64,000 bases of DNA, from NCBI RefSeq assembly GCF_014217835.1, contig NZ_CP055263.1, positions 4,405,501-4,469,500 of the forward strand. Direction: 5' to 3'. Shown one piece after another: positions 18,754-28,272 of the stretch. This stretch comes from Metabacillus sp. KUDC1714 (GTDB lineage Bacteria; Bacillota; Bacilli; Bacillales; Bacillaceae). The position numbers and the translations under genes were made by a program. Under the pieces are notes generated by a model, which searched no databases, was not told the origin of the DNA, and saw only the letters and a list, made by a program, of their open reading frames with translations. Within the stretch, counting starts at the first letter, position 1, and each line of letters opens with the position of its first letter.

Positions 18754-19617
18754 TTATGTAGTTTCTTCTAAAAGAAATTCTAGTATCGTAAGAGTATCAA
18801 GAGCATTGAATAATCTTAGGGCATCTATGTCTTTCCACTGCGATGGGATATCTCTGCCATGCAAAACCCAGTTTCGATTAATTAGAAATGGTCTTTCACG
18901 CCCATCCTCTTCAAAAGCAGCAAAGCGAAATGCCTGTGTAATGAATACTTGAGCAGAAGCGTAAAAAGCTAAATCAATATTACTTTCAGTTAGTTCTGCT
19001 CGAACAGTTTCAAATTGTTTGGGCAGACTTTTCCTTTTCTTTGTTTCATGAGGTTTAAATTTTGGATAAATAAGCTTATGAGAAAGTCCTTCAAGTACAG
19101 TAAATAAGCTAGGTATGATGATGACATGATTTCCTTTTTCGAAATTTTCAAAACATTGTTCAAGAATTACCTGCCACTCAGAGAGAAGTTGATGGTTGAT
19201 AATATTATCTTTCAACAGCAAGTAATTTTTTTCATCAGAATAAAATTCTTTATAATAGTTATCCACTTCAAGTTGACTATCTAATTCAATTACGTCTAAA
19301 AGCTCATTAATTCCAATGTTTGTTGGAATTGTCCAGCCTTTTTGTGCCATCGCTTCAGCCATTTCAACCCATTCTCTACCAACACTCTCCCAATCTATCT
19401 CAAAGAGTGGTGCTAGAGCTTTAGAGAGTGCTTTACTAAATTTGTAAGCAGCTTTTCCAAGCTGCCCTATGAAATTACTAATAGAAGCTATTTTTTCAGA
19501 AAATCTTGAAGATGATTCAAAACCAACTAGGGGGTTAGATACAACGTAGGGAGCGGAAATATTTTCTATATCTTCTGTTACTATTTTTTTATCCACTTCT
19601 TTTTTATCCTTTGTCAT
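18754..19617 (-). CDS. HEPN-motif protein, candidate RNase toxin/defence protein
   Basis: A 287-residue protein of unknown family. Near the C-terminus it has R248-N249-WVL-H253-G254, an exact Rx4H HEPN RNase motif with the RN..HG context seen in abortive-infection and ApeA-like proteins, followed by a helix (ALRLFNALDTLTILEFLLEE). The N-terminal 100 residues include an amphipathic stretch (ISNFIGQLGKAAYKFSKALSKAL) that may contact membrane or partner. It is alone on its strand at the left end of the element with terminators on both sides (another at 19672-19705). RNase activity is inference. Confidence 0.6.
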   Translation of the reverse strand: MTKDKKEVDKKIVTEDIENISAPYVVSNPLVGFESSSRFSEKIASISNFIGQLGKAAYKFSKALSKALAPLFEIDWESVGREWVEMAEAMAQKGWTIPTNIGINELLDVIELDSQLEVDNYYKEFYSDEKNYLLLKDNIINHQLLSEWQVILEQCFENFEKGNHVIIIPSLFTVLEGLSHKLIYPKFKPHETKKRKSLPKQFETVRAELTESNIDLAFYASAQVFITQAFRFAAFEEDGRERPFLINRNWVLHGRDIPSQWKDIDALRLFNALDTLTILEFLLEETT

Positions 19618-19671
19618 ATTAATTCTCCTCTCAAAAAGCCCAATAATAATACTAAATTTATAAATTGAATT

Positions 19672-19708
19672 AAAAGAGTTACCAAGTTAATGTGGTAACT
19701 CTTTTATA
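19672..19708. terminator. Bidirectional hairpin between the HEPN gene and the SRA-HNH gene
   Basis: AAAAGAGTTACCA pairs perfectly with TGGTAACTCTTTT over an 8-base loop, upstream of both divergent genes. Being upstream of the HEPN gene start, it may attenuate a leader or insulate the two units. Confidence 0.55.
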
Positions 19709-19930
19709 AGTAAAACTATATTGGTCGTACCCACTTTTTTAATAAACCATCGATACTCTCCTAATTTTATTTTAACAAACATTATCGATGAACACTAATC
19801 TTTCAGACACGTTAATTAGGGCTTGTCCTCATCGGTAGTTCAGTAAAACGATAAGTAATTTATTACCTCATCATGCACTAAGGTTTAATTTGTATTATAA
19901 TTTCATTATGACTAATGGGGGTAATGAATC

Positions 19931-20755
19931 ATGGATTTAAGCATACAAATAGGGCAAGTCTTAAACAACGATGAAATAGTTGCAAATTTTAAATGTGCAC
20001 CACAAGGTGGAATGAGAAGATCACATAGAACCAATTCACTGGTTATAATCTCGGACCATACTAAATCTTTATATGAAGACAAATGGATAGGTGCGAAATT
20101 TCATTACACTGGCATGGGGAAAAAGGGTGACCAAGACCTTAACTTTGCACAGAATAAAACTCTTGCTGAATCTAATGAGAACAAAGTCGAAGTGTACTTG
20201 TTTGAAGTCTTTAAACCAAAAGAATATATATTTCTTGGACAAGTTTATTTAACGTCTGTACCATATCAAGAAAAGCAGTTTGATGAAGATAACATTATAA
20301 GAAATGTTTGGGTGTTTCCATTAAAACTAATGGATTCTAAAAAATTTGTGGTTGATAAGGAGCTTATTGAAGCTAAAGAGGAAATCCAAGGAAAAATAGC
20401 TTCTAGATTAAGTGATGAAGAGATTGCAAAAAAAGCTGAATTAATAGATGGTAAGACATCTACAAGAACTGTAACTACCACTACATACGAGCGCAACCAG
20501 CTTATTACTGAATATGCTAAGAGATGGGCAAATGGTATTTGTCAGTTATGCGAAAAGCCTGCTCCGTTTAAAAATAAAAAGGGAGAACCATTCCTAGAAA
20601 CACATCATGTAGATTGGTTAGCTAGAAGTGGAATGGATAGTATCTATAACACTATTGCTCTTTGTCCTAATTGTCACAAAAAAATGCATATAGTAGATAA
20701 TAATGAAGATGTAAAGAATTTAAAGAAGAAGATAATTGACCATATAAAAAAATAA
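19931..20755 (+). CDS. SRA-like/HNH modification-dependent endonuclease (type IV, McrA-like)
   Basis: 274 residues in two parts. Residues about 5-135 resemble the SRA-like reader domain of ScoMcrA-type enzymes (GGMRRSHRTNSLVIISDHT, FHYTGMGKKGDQDL, NKTLAES, VYLFEV). Residues about 200-255 form an HNH nuclease: C204-x2-C207, H225-H226, N240, C245-x2-C248-H249, H253. Such proteins cut DNA carrying modified bases, for example 5-methylcytosine or modified phage DNA. It precedes a PD-(D/E)xK-like gene on the same strand. The modification recognised is not predictable. Confidence 0.82.
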   Translation: MDLSIQIGQVLNNDEIVANFKCAPQGGMRRSHRTNSLVIISDHTKSLYEDKWIGAKFHYTGMGKKGDQDLNFAQNKTLAESNENKVEVYLFEVFKPKEYIFLGQVYLTSVPYQEKQFDEDNIIRNVWVFPLKLMDSKKFVVDKELIEAKEEIQGKIASRLSDEEIAKKAELIDGKTSTRTVTTTTYERNQLITEYAKRWANGICQLCEKPAPFKNKKGEPFLETHHVDWLARSGMDSIYNTIALCPNCHKKMHIVDNNEDVKNLKKKIIDHIKK

Positions 20756-20852
20756 GTAGAAGGGTAAAGATATATTGAGAGAATTATACTAAAAACTTTT
20801 TAGAAAGTGCTGTTTATAAATAACGAGATTTTTATTATAAGGAGAGGTACTT

Positions 20853-21653
20853 GTGAGTGAAGAACTGAAAGTAAAATTATTAGAAGATATCTTAAAGACA
20901 GGGTTTCCATTAGAGATGGAAATCTCTCAAAAATTAAGAAGCAATGGGTGGCGTGTTTCAAATAGTTCATATTATATTGATATGGATGAAAATAAAGGCA
21001 GGGAAATCGATATTATTTCTTCTATTCATAAGAATAAAGAGGTTTATAAAGAAATTTATTTAGAGATATTATTCTCTTTAATAGTTGAAATAAAAAAAAC
21101 AGAAGACAAACCTTGGATATTTTTCACATCCGAAGTTCATGGACCAATAGAGAAATACCTACCAAAAGATTATGTGATGTCGGGTTTTGCTAACAAACCA
21201 CATGTTATAAATAGATTACTTAGAAAAAATACAGAAAAAGTAAACACTAGGATCGGCAGGAATTTTTATCAAGGGTTTACTAAAAATGGCGGGAGAGATG
21301 ATATTTACAAAGCGCTTTCTGGTGTTATTAAAGCAACATATCATTTTATGGAGAATAGTTCTGCAAAGGATAATAACAGTGTAGATAGACTGATACATTT
21401 TTTTGAACCAGTGGTAGTTATAAAAGGTAAGTTATTTGAAACTTATCTAAAGGAGGATGGTGAACAGGTATTAGAAGAAGTAAATTATATACAAACACAA
21501 TTCAATTATCTATCACCAAATTACTCTGATGGAACAAGTTCCAACAAAGTAGTGCACGTTATAACTAGTGACTATCTAGAAACATTTGTTATAGAACGTA
21601 AAGAATCGTTAAATGCTTTTTTTGAGGATTTAGTTAATAACGATATTCATTAA
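20853..21653 (+). CDS. PD-(D/E)xK-like protein, unknown function
   Basis: 266 residues, family not recognised. The N-terminal 100 residues have the order of a PD-(D/E)xK nuclease core: a conserved-looking E21 in FPLEMEIS, GREID with D53, and VEIKK with E79 and K81. The rest shows no clear domain. It lies 97 bp after the SRA-HNH gene with its own strong ribosome site (AAGGAGAGG) and may act with it, either as a second nuclease or an accessory protein. Catalysis is inference from the motif spacing. Confidence 0.55.
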   Translation: MSEELKVKLLEDILKTGFPLEMEISQKLRSNGWRVSNSSYYIDMDENKGREIDIISSIHKNKEVYKEIYLEILFSLIVEIKKTEDKPWIFFTSEVHGPIEKYLPKDYVMSGFANKPHVINRLLRKNTEKVNTRIGRNFYQGFTKNGGRDDIYKALSGVIKATYHFMENSSAKDNNSVDRLIHFFEPVVVIKGKLFETYLKEDGEQVLEEVNYIQTQFNYLSPNYSDGTSSNKVVHVITSDYLETFVIERKESLNAFFEDLVNNDIH

Positions 21654-22447
21654 TACAAAATAATTAAAAGCAGATATTTAGTAAGAACAGCAGAGCATTT
21701 CAATATAAAGGTGCTGATAATAGTGTATTGATGAAAAATGTAGAGGGACACTTACATTCAATTGTGAGTGTCTTTGTAATTATAAATCACTTAGTATTCA
21801 AATATCTAAGAAACGTATCTGAAGAAAATGAGAGTGAGTGGGTGAAGTTTGCTGATCATTATAATATTGAGCCATTACTTAAATTTAATCAGTTAAAGTA
21901 ACATTAACCATCCAAAGAGAATCATTCAAAAAGAAAAAGGTAAAACGTGTTAATTGGATTACATAAAGGGTATTGAATGGTTCTTAATGGATAAAAAAGG
22001 ATGTGAATATGTTAAGTTTACTTTTATTGATCTTAGTGACAACACTAAAAGTGTCGCCACCCTCTTAATTAAAAGAGGAAATTTACTAAGATGATAAGAG
22101 TAAGCAGCTCTTCATATGAGAGCTTTACCTCAACATGAAACACATCCATCACCGTCCTTATTAAATTATAAAACTAATATATGAATGTTTGTTCATAATT
22201 ATGCATAATAAACCATTATAACAATGTAATATTAAAAACATTTGATCTGTATTCAATAGTAACCAATGTCAAAACAGAGATGTGAATATGGATACGATTA
22301 AAGTCTTGGTTTGGGTAGGACGAGCAAAATCATTACCAATGATGAAACAACAAGTTGTTCTGAAATTGATACGATAAGCTTGCTCTTGGTGTGTTAGTTA
22401 AAACTATAAGGGATTGGAAAATAAAATGATAGATAAGGAGGTTTATT
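21654..22447. other. Intergenic stretch with decayed coding pieces
   Basis: Nearly 800 bp without a convincing intact gene. A 56-codon frame (21731-21901, ending HYNIEPLLKFNQLK) lacks a ribosome site and contains a hairpin (GACACTTA/GTGAGTGTC, about 21748-21775). Further short protein-like frames end at about 22093 and 22377. These look like remnants of lost cargo genes. Confidence 0.45.
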
Positions 22448-22849
22448 ATGGAGATGGGGAAAGCGTATTTTTCAGAACCAACTTGTAATGATGTGATTGA
22501 ATTGCATGAAGTTGTTTTATTCTGTAGGCGAAATAGTGGGACAGAAATTGGCAGACTAGATAAAGTATTTACAGACTGGAATGAAGCAAACAAAGCTTTA
22601 AAGAAGTTGATTAATGGTGGGGCTTTTAACTATGGCACAATTAGAACAATCAAACGAGATGGTGAAGTAAGATTTCTAGGTATCTTATTTGAAGATAGAA
22701 ACGAAAGTGCTTTTTCACCTGTAACGGTACAATCGGTACAAGATGTTATTGCAACGTTAATAGGTAATCGAAATTTAGGAATCATTAAGCCACTAATAAA
22801 AGAAGCAAAAAGATTAACAGCAGAAGTTTTAGAGGGGAATTACAATTAA
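22448..22849 (+). CDS. Hypothetical protein
   Basis: A 133-residue soluble protein with an excellent ribosome site (AAGGAGG, 22435-22441). Family not recognised. It has a beta-rich first half and a helical C-terminus; no membrane segment and no nuclease motif visible. Confidence 0.6.
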   Translation: MEMGKAYFSEPTCNDVIELHEVVLFCRRNSGTEIGRLDKVFTDWNEANKALKKLINGGAFNYGTIRTIKRDGEVRFLGILFEDRNESAFSPVTVQSVQDVIATLIGNRNLGIIKPLIKEAKRLTAEVLEGNYN

Positions 22850-22999
22850 TTGTATTTATTGTTACACAAATTTTGGGCTTTAAGTGTGTACAAGAGGAAC
22901 TGAGTTGTCTGAGGGTGTCTTGTATCGTATTATATTAAATTAAATGGTATGAAAGTACTCTCCATTGAAGTTATACAGTATAGTGAGTCTATGACAAGT

Positions 23000-23165
23000 C
23001 GCGTTCTTTTTACTAATCGAAAAAATAAAAAAGTAACCTACCCCTGCCATCCCAAGCCTGTGTAGGTTACTTTATTAAAGTGCCACCATGTGCAAGTGGT
23101 TGACCGCCTTATACGGTCTATACGATTGTGTCACCAAGTTATGGTTAATCCCATAGCTTGTAATA
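23000..23165 (+). ncRNA. Possible remnant of a type I toxin-antitoxin locus (BsrG/TxpA-like 3' region)
   Basis: A hairpin GTAACCTAC (23033-23041) / GTAGGTTAC (23062-23070) with CCCCTGCCAT in its loop follows a lysine-rich coding tail (FTNRKNKK). A T-rich run and a structured stretch with ACCGCCTTATACGGT come next. This order resembles the end of small hydrophobic holin-like type I toxins and their antisense RNAs in Bacillaceae. The expected hydrophobic N-terminal toxin part is absent upstream, so the locus appears broken. It is at least a good terminator. Confidence 0.4.
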
Positions 23166-23329
23166 ATAATAAACTAAAAGACATTATTTTACAAGTCAGG
23201 GAAATAAGCTGAAAATAAGGAACATATCCAATATTTGATGTTGACTTGTTTAATGATGGGTTGTTTTGGATGACGTTGTCTTTATAAAAATAGCAAATCT
23301 TACTATTTTTGGATAAGTAAATAAAAATC
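23165..23329. other. Intergenic, no gene seen
   Basis: Together with the hairpin region before it this makes about 480 bp between the hypothetical gene and the helicase gene. I see only AT-rich sequence and no ORF. Confidence 0.4.
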
Positions 23330-25903
23330 TTATCTAACTAAATCATATAATTTTACTTGTGTTAAGCTAATAATTAATTTATCCATTGTCAGATTATACT
23401 CAATTAATTTATTAGCTAAATAAGCACTTAATGTACTAGAATCTCCATATTTTAATATTTGCAAGCCTTCTCTTAAAATAAACTCTAAAGTATCTGCAAT
23501 TTCTAAAAAAGAGTTTGGATTAACCAAATGAATTCCTTCGGAAGCGTACTGAGATTCTTGTTGTATTTTACTTTTAGGACAGACCATTAATAAAGTGATA
23601 TCACTATACTCTGGAAGTGAAAAATTACTTCTCACCCAGTTTTTATGAACAAAGGTTTGCCTAATATCATCTAGTGGGATATAGCCATCAATATTTTCAA
23701 TGTTTGTTTTGGCTTCAATTGATAACCATTTATTTGATAAATTCCAAATACCATCTGGAACTCCATGACCCTCTGGTTTTTCTGAATAAAAACCAAGAGA
23801 TGTTCCTAATGATTTAAGAGCTGGTTCAAATAGATTTGATTCTTTTTTATTTAAACCTTCTTTCAACTTACTCCAATCGTTATCGAACTTGTTGTCACGA
23901 TCACCAAACGATTTAAGATAGCTAGCTATTCTTTCAACCTGCATTTCAAGTTCATCACTGAAAACAGTTTGGTTTTCTTCATCACTTAAAGTTATTTCTC
24001 TTTTATCTAACCATAGCTTATTATTTGAAGCGTTTAAGCTCTTTAATAGAAATTTATTAACTTTATCACTGTTATTTTGTAACGTAGCAACAGTTGCAAT
24101 TAAATAATTCCACCAAGCTCTATAACCCTTTAATTCTGGTGTTCTAGCAAACTCATTTATAACTTTGTCTGCAGACTTATGTGCATTCTCATAATCTTCT
24201 TCCCAAAGATAGTAAAGATAATCTATTTCATTTTTAGTTGAGTTATATAGCTTTGTTGAAGCAACTGTTTTCGTAAACTCCTCTTTTTCTTTACTAAGTT
24301 TGTTTATTTGTTTCTCTAAATATGTTTCTACACGCTTCCAATCTTCAGTTTGCTTAAGGAAATTACTCAGTGAATCATGCCATGATTTTTTGTCCTTAAT
24401 ATGATCTATTTGTTGAAAGCCAAAGTTTACTTCAGCATCAATTTCAGCAGGTAACAATTTTCTGAATTCATCTTTAAAAAGGTAATCGCCAACATATCTC
24501 CCTGTAAATAGAACAACTGCAAAATCAGAATTGCTTCTAGTGCATCTTCCTAGACCCTGTACAATCCTAGTAACTAATTTGCTTTTTAACAACTCGGTTG
24601 CATTCAGTCGATCTTGTAAAAACTTTTCTTCAAAGCTGATTGCAACAGGTAGTTCATGCATAATTTGTAGTCTACAGTCATCATCCCTTAAATCGATACC
24701 TTCATATCGACCAGCTAAAGTAAGAATTGAATTGTCAGAGGACGTAAAATTACTTAGATTATCTTCAATATCACTATTATCTAGTAATTTTGATGTTGGA
24801 ACTAACTCGCCAAGTTCATCCTTTACTTTTTTAAGGTCGTGATAAGATGGAGTTAAAACTAAGCTTCTAGGAGTTGCTTCAATTGTTTCTTTAATGATTG
24901 TTCTAAGTTCATCTCCCTCAAAATGGTCCTCTGGGAAAAGAATCAATCTTCTTCCAGAAACTTTATTTGAAGTTCGAGGAAACTTTCTTATGTAGTGTAT
25001 ATCTTGTACACCAATCATTCTTTCCAATTCACCAGAATCACCAAGTGTAGCAGACATATAAATCCTCTCATCAGCGTTAATAAAGGCTGGGTGTTTTTTA
25101 TTTGGTGGGATAATTGGTTTAAGTACAATGTTAGAATGTGACACAAATATCTGGCATGATTGTAAGTGTGTTCTAAGTAAACTCCATGAATAGTAGTGAG
25201 GTGTATCGTCAGTTTTTGAATCAAGAAGGCTTCTAATGTCATTTAGCTTTTTATGCCATTGAGGGAAAGATATTATATCAATCCCATCGTGTAACGGGTC
25301 ATATGTTCCATGAACAATCTTATCTTTAATATGAGGAGCAATACTATCTCCTAGTGTTGCTATTAATGAATTGAATATATTTTCATCATTTATTCTATTG
25401 ATTTTTATAGACCAAAAATCATCAATAGCATATTCAGTTGCATGGGCATCATCAAAAATAATTAGGTTAGCATCATCAAACTTAGGTCTAATATTAAAAA
25501 TGTGACTGTAAGTAGTTACACATATTGCATCCGATCTTTGATATTTACCTAAATCTCCAGAGGAAAATTCGCTGGATTTTCCAGTTAAAAGAACTGATTC
25601 AATTCCATATGACTGAAGCAATTTATTTGTCTGTGCGGCTAATTGTCTAGTTGCACAAGTGTAAACAACTCTCCAATCCTTATTTATTCTATTGTATTCT
25701 CCAATTAGTCCACCAACTAATGTTTTTCCATGTCCAGCTGGCATCTCAATTGCAAAGTCGGTTTTGTTTGTCCTCTCATCTTCATACTCTTTGAGAGATT
25801 CACCTTGTTGATGTGATAGTCTATCTAATTTTACAACCTTGTTAAATAAATCAATCGTACTTGTGTAATTACTACTTTCTTCATCGGGTATAAAAAAACT
25901 CAT
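23330..25903 (-). CDS. DEAD/DEAH helicase with C-terminal PD-(D/E)xK nuclease domain
   Basis: 857 residues. Superfamily 2 helicase core: Walker A MPAGHGKT (54-61), CATRQLAAQ (motif Ia), DDAH box (151-154), MSATLGDSGE (motif III), and QGLGRCTRSN (motif VI). A long helical middle region follows. Near residues 712-760 is a nuclease-like segment: VPDGIW (D717), then SIEAKT (E730, K732), the PD-(D/E)xK order, preceding a conserved-looking DDIRQTF helix. Helicase-nuclease fusions of this kind are common in anti-phage defence. It is a single-gene transcription unit in the element. The nuclease call is inference from motif order. Confidence 0.8.
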   Translation of the reverse strand: MSFFIPDEESSNYTSTIDLFNKVVKLDRLSHQQGESLKEYEDERTNKTDFAIEMPAGHGKTLVGGLIGEYNRINKDWRVVYTCATRQLAAQTNKLLQSYGIESVLLTGKSSEFSSGDLGKYQRSDAICVTTYSHIFNIRPKFDDANLIIFDDAHATEYAIDDFWSIKINRINDENIFNSLIATLGDSIAPHIKDKIVHGTYDPLHDGIDIISFPQWHKKLNDIRSLLDSKTDDTPHYYSWSLLRTHLQSCQIFVSHSNIVLKPIIPPNKKHPAFINADERIYMSATLGDSGELERMIGVQDIHYIRKFPRTSNKVSGRRLILFPEDHFEGDELRTIIKETIEATPRSLVLTPSYHDLKKVKDELGELVPTSKLLDNSDIEDNLSNFTSSDNSILTLAGRYEGIDLRDDDCRLQIMHELPVAISFEEKFLQDRLNATELLKSKLVTRIVQGLGRCTRSNSDFAVVLFTGRYVGDYLFKDEFRKLLPAEIDAEVNFGFQQIDHIKDKKSWHDSLSNFLKQTEDWKRVETYLEKQINKLSKEKEEFTKTVASTKLYNSTKNEIDYLYYLWEEDYENAHKSADKVINEFARTPELKGYRAWWNYLIATVATLQNNSDKVNKFLLKSLNASNNKLWLDKREITLSDEENQTVFSDELEMQVERIASYLKSFGDRDNKFDNDWSKLKEGLNKKESNLFEPALKSLGTSLGFYSEKPEGHGVPDGIWNLSNKWLSIEAKTNIENIDGYIPLDDIRQTFVHKNWVRSNFSLPEYSDITLLMVCPKSKIQQESQYASEGIHLVNPNSFLEIADTLEFILREGLQILKYGDSSTLSAYLANKLIEYNLTMDKLIISLTQVKLYDLVR

Positions 25904-26409
25904 AATTAATAACTCCTTTCATTTAATAAGGATAATTATACCAGTTTATTTGACGACATTGGAAAATAATAAGACTATTATACTGAATTTTATTGTTGTT
26001 CTAATATCTAGAGTGGTACATTCTTGAGCTGGCATTTATATACTCCTAGACTTAGAGTCTGTAATAGAATTTGCGAGCGAAAGGATAAAACTGTAAATAA
26101 AATGAAGATTTTATCAATACTTTTGATTTGGAAAAAATATTTTTATTTTATAGTTTCTTATTTGTTTTGTTACTAAAACCTTCAAGTATATAAAAAACAC
26201 AGGTCAAATTTGATTGGACAAAAAAAACAAAAGCTATTAAAGTAGTTATAGAGCGGGACAAAAACAAACAAAAACATTAGAGCTTATTAAAGCTAATTGT
26301 CAAACCACTAGTCAATGTGGCGAATCTAGACATTTAGCTTTTTTGAATTGGGAACGTACACGCTTAAAACATGGAGGTGGAAGGATAGGAGAAAAAGGAG
26401 TTGGGATTT
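25904..26409. other. Non-coding leader/candidate origin region before the primase
   Basis: About 500 AT-rich bases. From 26210 there are A-runs and related AAAGCT/AGCTT words, followed by an attenuator-like hairpin listed separately. As it lies directly upstream of the only replication gene of the element, it is the best candidate for an origin and copy-control region, but no iterons with a fixed period are evident. Confidence 0.4.
26289..26344 (+). promoter_or_regulatory. Attenuator-like terminator in the primase leader
   Basis: AAAGCTAATTGTC (26289-26301) pairs with GACATTTAGCTTT (26329-26341) with one mismatch; an inner CCAC/GTGG helix caps it and six Ts end it. The preceding TTAGAGCTTATTAAAGCTAA can form a competing hairpin. 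Premature termination before the primase gene, possibly controlled by an antisense RNA, would fit plasmid-type copy control. Confidence 0.5.
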
Positions 26410-28272
26410 TTGAAAGATATAATTGATGTAAAGGACTTTCTTAACGATCTACATGGTAAAACAGAAAGTAAATTTAGGTGTATAAAGGAAAAAAGAGTTA
26501 AAGATATAAAAGGATATTATAGTTTTAATGTCCATGAAAAATTGAAGAGTTTTAACAACGAGGGATACGAGGTCTATTTTTTAGTTAACGAGGGAGGATA
26601 TACTAGTAGAGAAATCACAAAATACAATTCTTTATTTGTTGACTTAGATTGTGGAAGAGACATTGAAGGTAACTATCATCATATAGATTTCGTAGGTCAA
26701 TACAAGGAATTTAAACGGTATGAACTACATGACTTTGATTATCAACCAAGTTATATTATCGAAACAAGAAATGGTTTACACGCATACTGGTTGCTAGAAG
26801 ATGGTGTGAACTTTGAACAGTTTAATGAGTGCGAAAAGAGATTAATTGATTACTTTGATGCTGATAAAATAGTCTGCAAGTCAAATAATCTATTACGTGT
26901 GCCAAGTTATTTATGGATGAAAGACTCTGAAAATCCATTCGAGATTAAGATACTTGAATCAGAAGGTACAAGATACAAAATTCAAGACGTAATAGATGCA
27001 TTACCAGAGTTAGCAGGACGAGAAAAAAGTCCCACTGATAAGAAATGTACAATATTTATTAAGGGGACAAAAACCACCTTCGGTGCTAATGCAGATAACA
27101 TAAATCTAATAATTAACAAAGATATTGAAGCGTTAAAGGATTTATTGAATCCAGTACCTATTGAATTTGAGACACATGACGAGGTTTATGATCATCTAAA
27201 AAAACAAGATTTGTATGAATTTCTTAGTTTAAGTAGAAACAACTTTAAATGTATATTTCATAATGATAAGAATCCAAGTGCGGGAATCTTAAGAAATGAT
27301 CGGAATGGACATCATATCTATAATTGTTTAAGCACTTCTTGTGATGTCAGCTATAACATAATCCAAGTTGTTGAAGAATTAACTGGAATGGATAAACGAT
27401 CATCACTGAATTTTTTAAGGGCTGTTTACAAAGTTGATTATAAAGATAGGGAATGGAAGAAACAGAGAATATCCTATTTAGGAAATAATGAGAAGTTGTT
27501 ATCTTCAAATGACTTAGAGAAAGAGCATAAAAAACTAAATCAATTTGTTAGAAGATACCTTCAAACCCTTTTGGTTTTTCATAGTATCTGTTCTAAAAAC
27601 ACCTTAACAAAAAAATATACGGATTGTGATGGTAACCCTGTATTCTTTGCTAGTAACAGCCATTTGGCAGCAGAGTTAAAAAAAGATATTAAGACAGTTA
27701 CACAACAAGTAAATATATTGGCTTACTTAGGATTGATTCGAAAATTGCCAAAAAAGGAAATACCAAAGGATATGCTGCAGAAGTCAATTGACTATGCAAA
27801 AAGCAAAGGTCAACCAAGAATAATTAATTACTTTTCAATCCCAATCTATGATGAAACACTAATCAATTTTGCTTCTCAGAAGGCGAGGGAGTATAAACAA
27901 CATGGCTTCAGTGTAAAAGGCTTTGGAAGGGAGATGATATATAGGGTATTAGGTGAAGCAGAAGCTGATCGTGTTTATCCACAAGCAAAAGGTAAACATT
28001 TGTCAGAGACAAGTATGAATAATGCAATCGATACAGAAAAAATCATAATGTCATTAATAGAAGAAAAGTATTGGATAACAGAAAAAGAGATAGTTAATGA
28101 ATTAGATGAAAAGTTTGGTAAACAAAACTACCATCATAATATGTTGAAAAGAACATTACCAGAGATTATTGAAAAATATGCATTAGAGAAACGAAGGCTT
28201 AATAATGAAACTAAAGCTCGTTTGGGTATTACTACTAAGGGTTACCCATATATAATCATTAAAGAAGAATAA
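26410..28272 (+). CDS. Replication primase: AEP (RepB-type) domain plus CHC2-like zinc finger
   Basis: About 620 residues. The first 200 resemble archaeo-eukaryotic-type primases of plasmids: SLFVDLDCG with the metal-binding DxD, IETRNGLHAYWLL, and NLLRVPSYLWMKD. Residues about 280-320 form a DnaG-like zinc finger (CIFHNDKNPSAG ... CLSTSC). The C-terminal part has helix-turn-helix-like segments (LAAELKKDIKTVTQQVNILAYLGLI). TTG 26410 is preferred since AAAAAGGAG ends nine bases before it. It probably starts replication of the excised element. No separate helicase gene of replication type is nearby. Confidence 0.8.
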   Translation: MKDIIDVKDFLNDLHGKTESKFRCIKEKRVKDIKGYYSFNVHEKLKSFNNEGYEVYFLVNEGGYTSREITKYNSLFVDLDCGRDIEGNYHHIDFVGQYKEFKRYELHDFDYQPSYIIETRNGLHAYWLLEDGVNFEQFNECEKRLIDYFDADKIVCKSNNLLRVPSYLWMKDSENPFEIKILESEGTRYKIQDVIDALPELAGREKSPTDKKCTIFIKGTKTTFGANADNINLIINKDIEALKDLLNPVPIEFETHDEVYDHLKKQDLYEFLSLSRNNFKCIFHNDKNPSAGILRNDRNGHHIYNCLSTSCDVSYNIIQVVEELTGMDKRSSLNFLRAVYKVDYKDREWKKQRISYLGNNEKLLSSNDLEKEHKKLNQFVRRYLQTLLVFHSICSKNTLTKKYTDCDGNPVFFASNSHLAAELKKDIKTVTQQVNILAYLGLIRKLPKKEIPKDMLQKSIDYAKSKGQPRIINYFSIPIYDETLINFASQKAREYKQHGFSVKGFGREMIYRVLGEAEADRVYPQAKGKHLSETSMNNAIDTEKIIMSLIEEKYWITEKEIVNELDEKFGKQNYHHNMLKRTLPEIIEKYALEKRRLNNETKARLGITTKGYPYIIIKEE

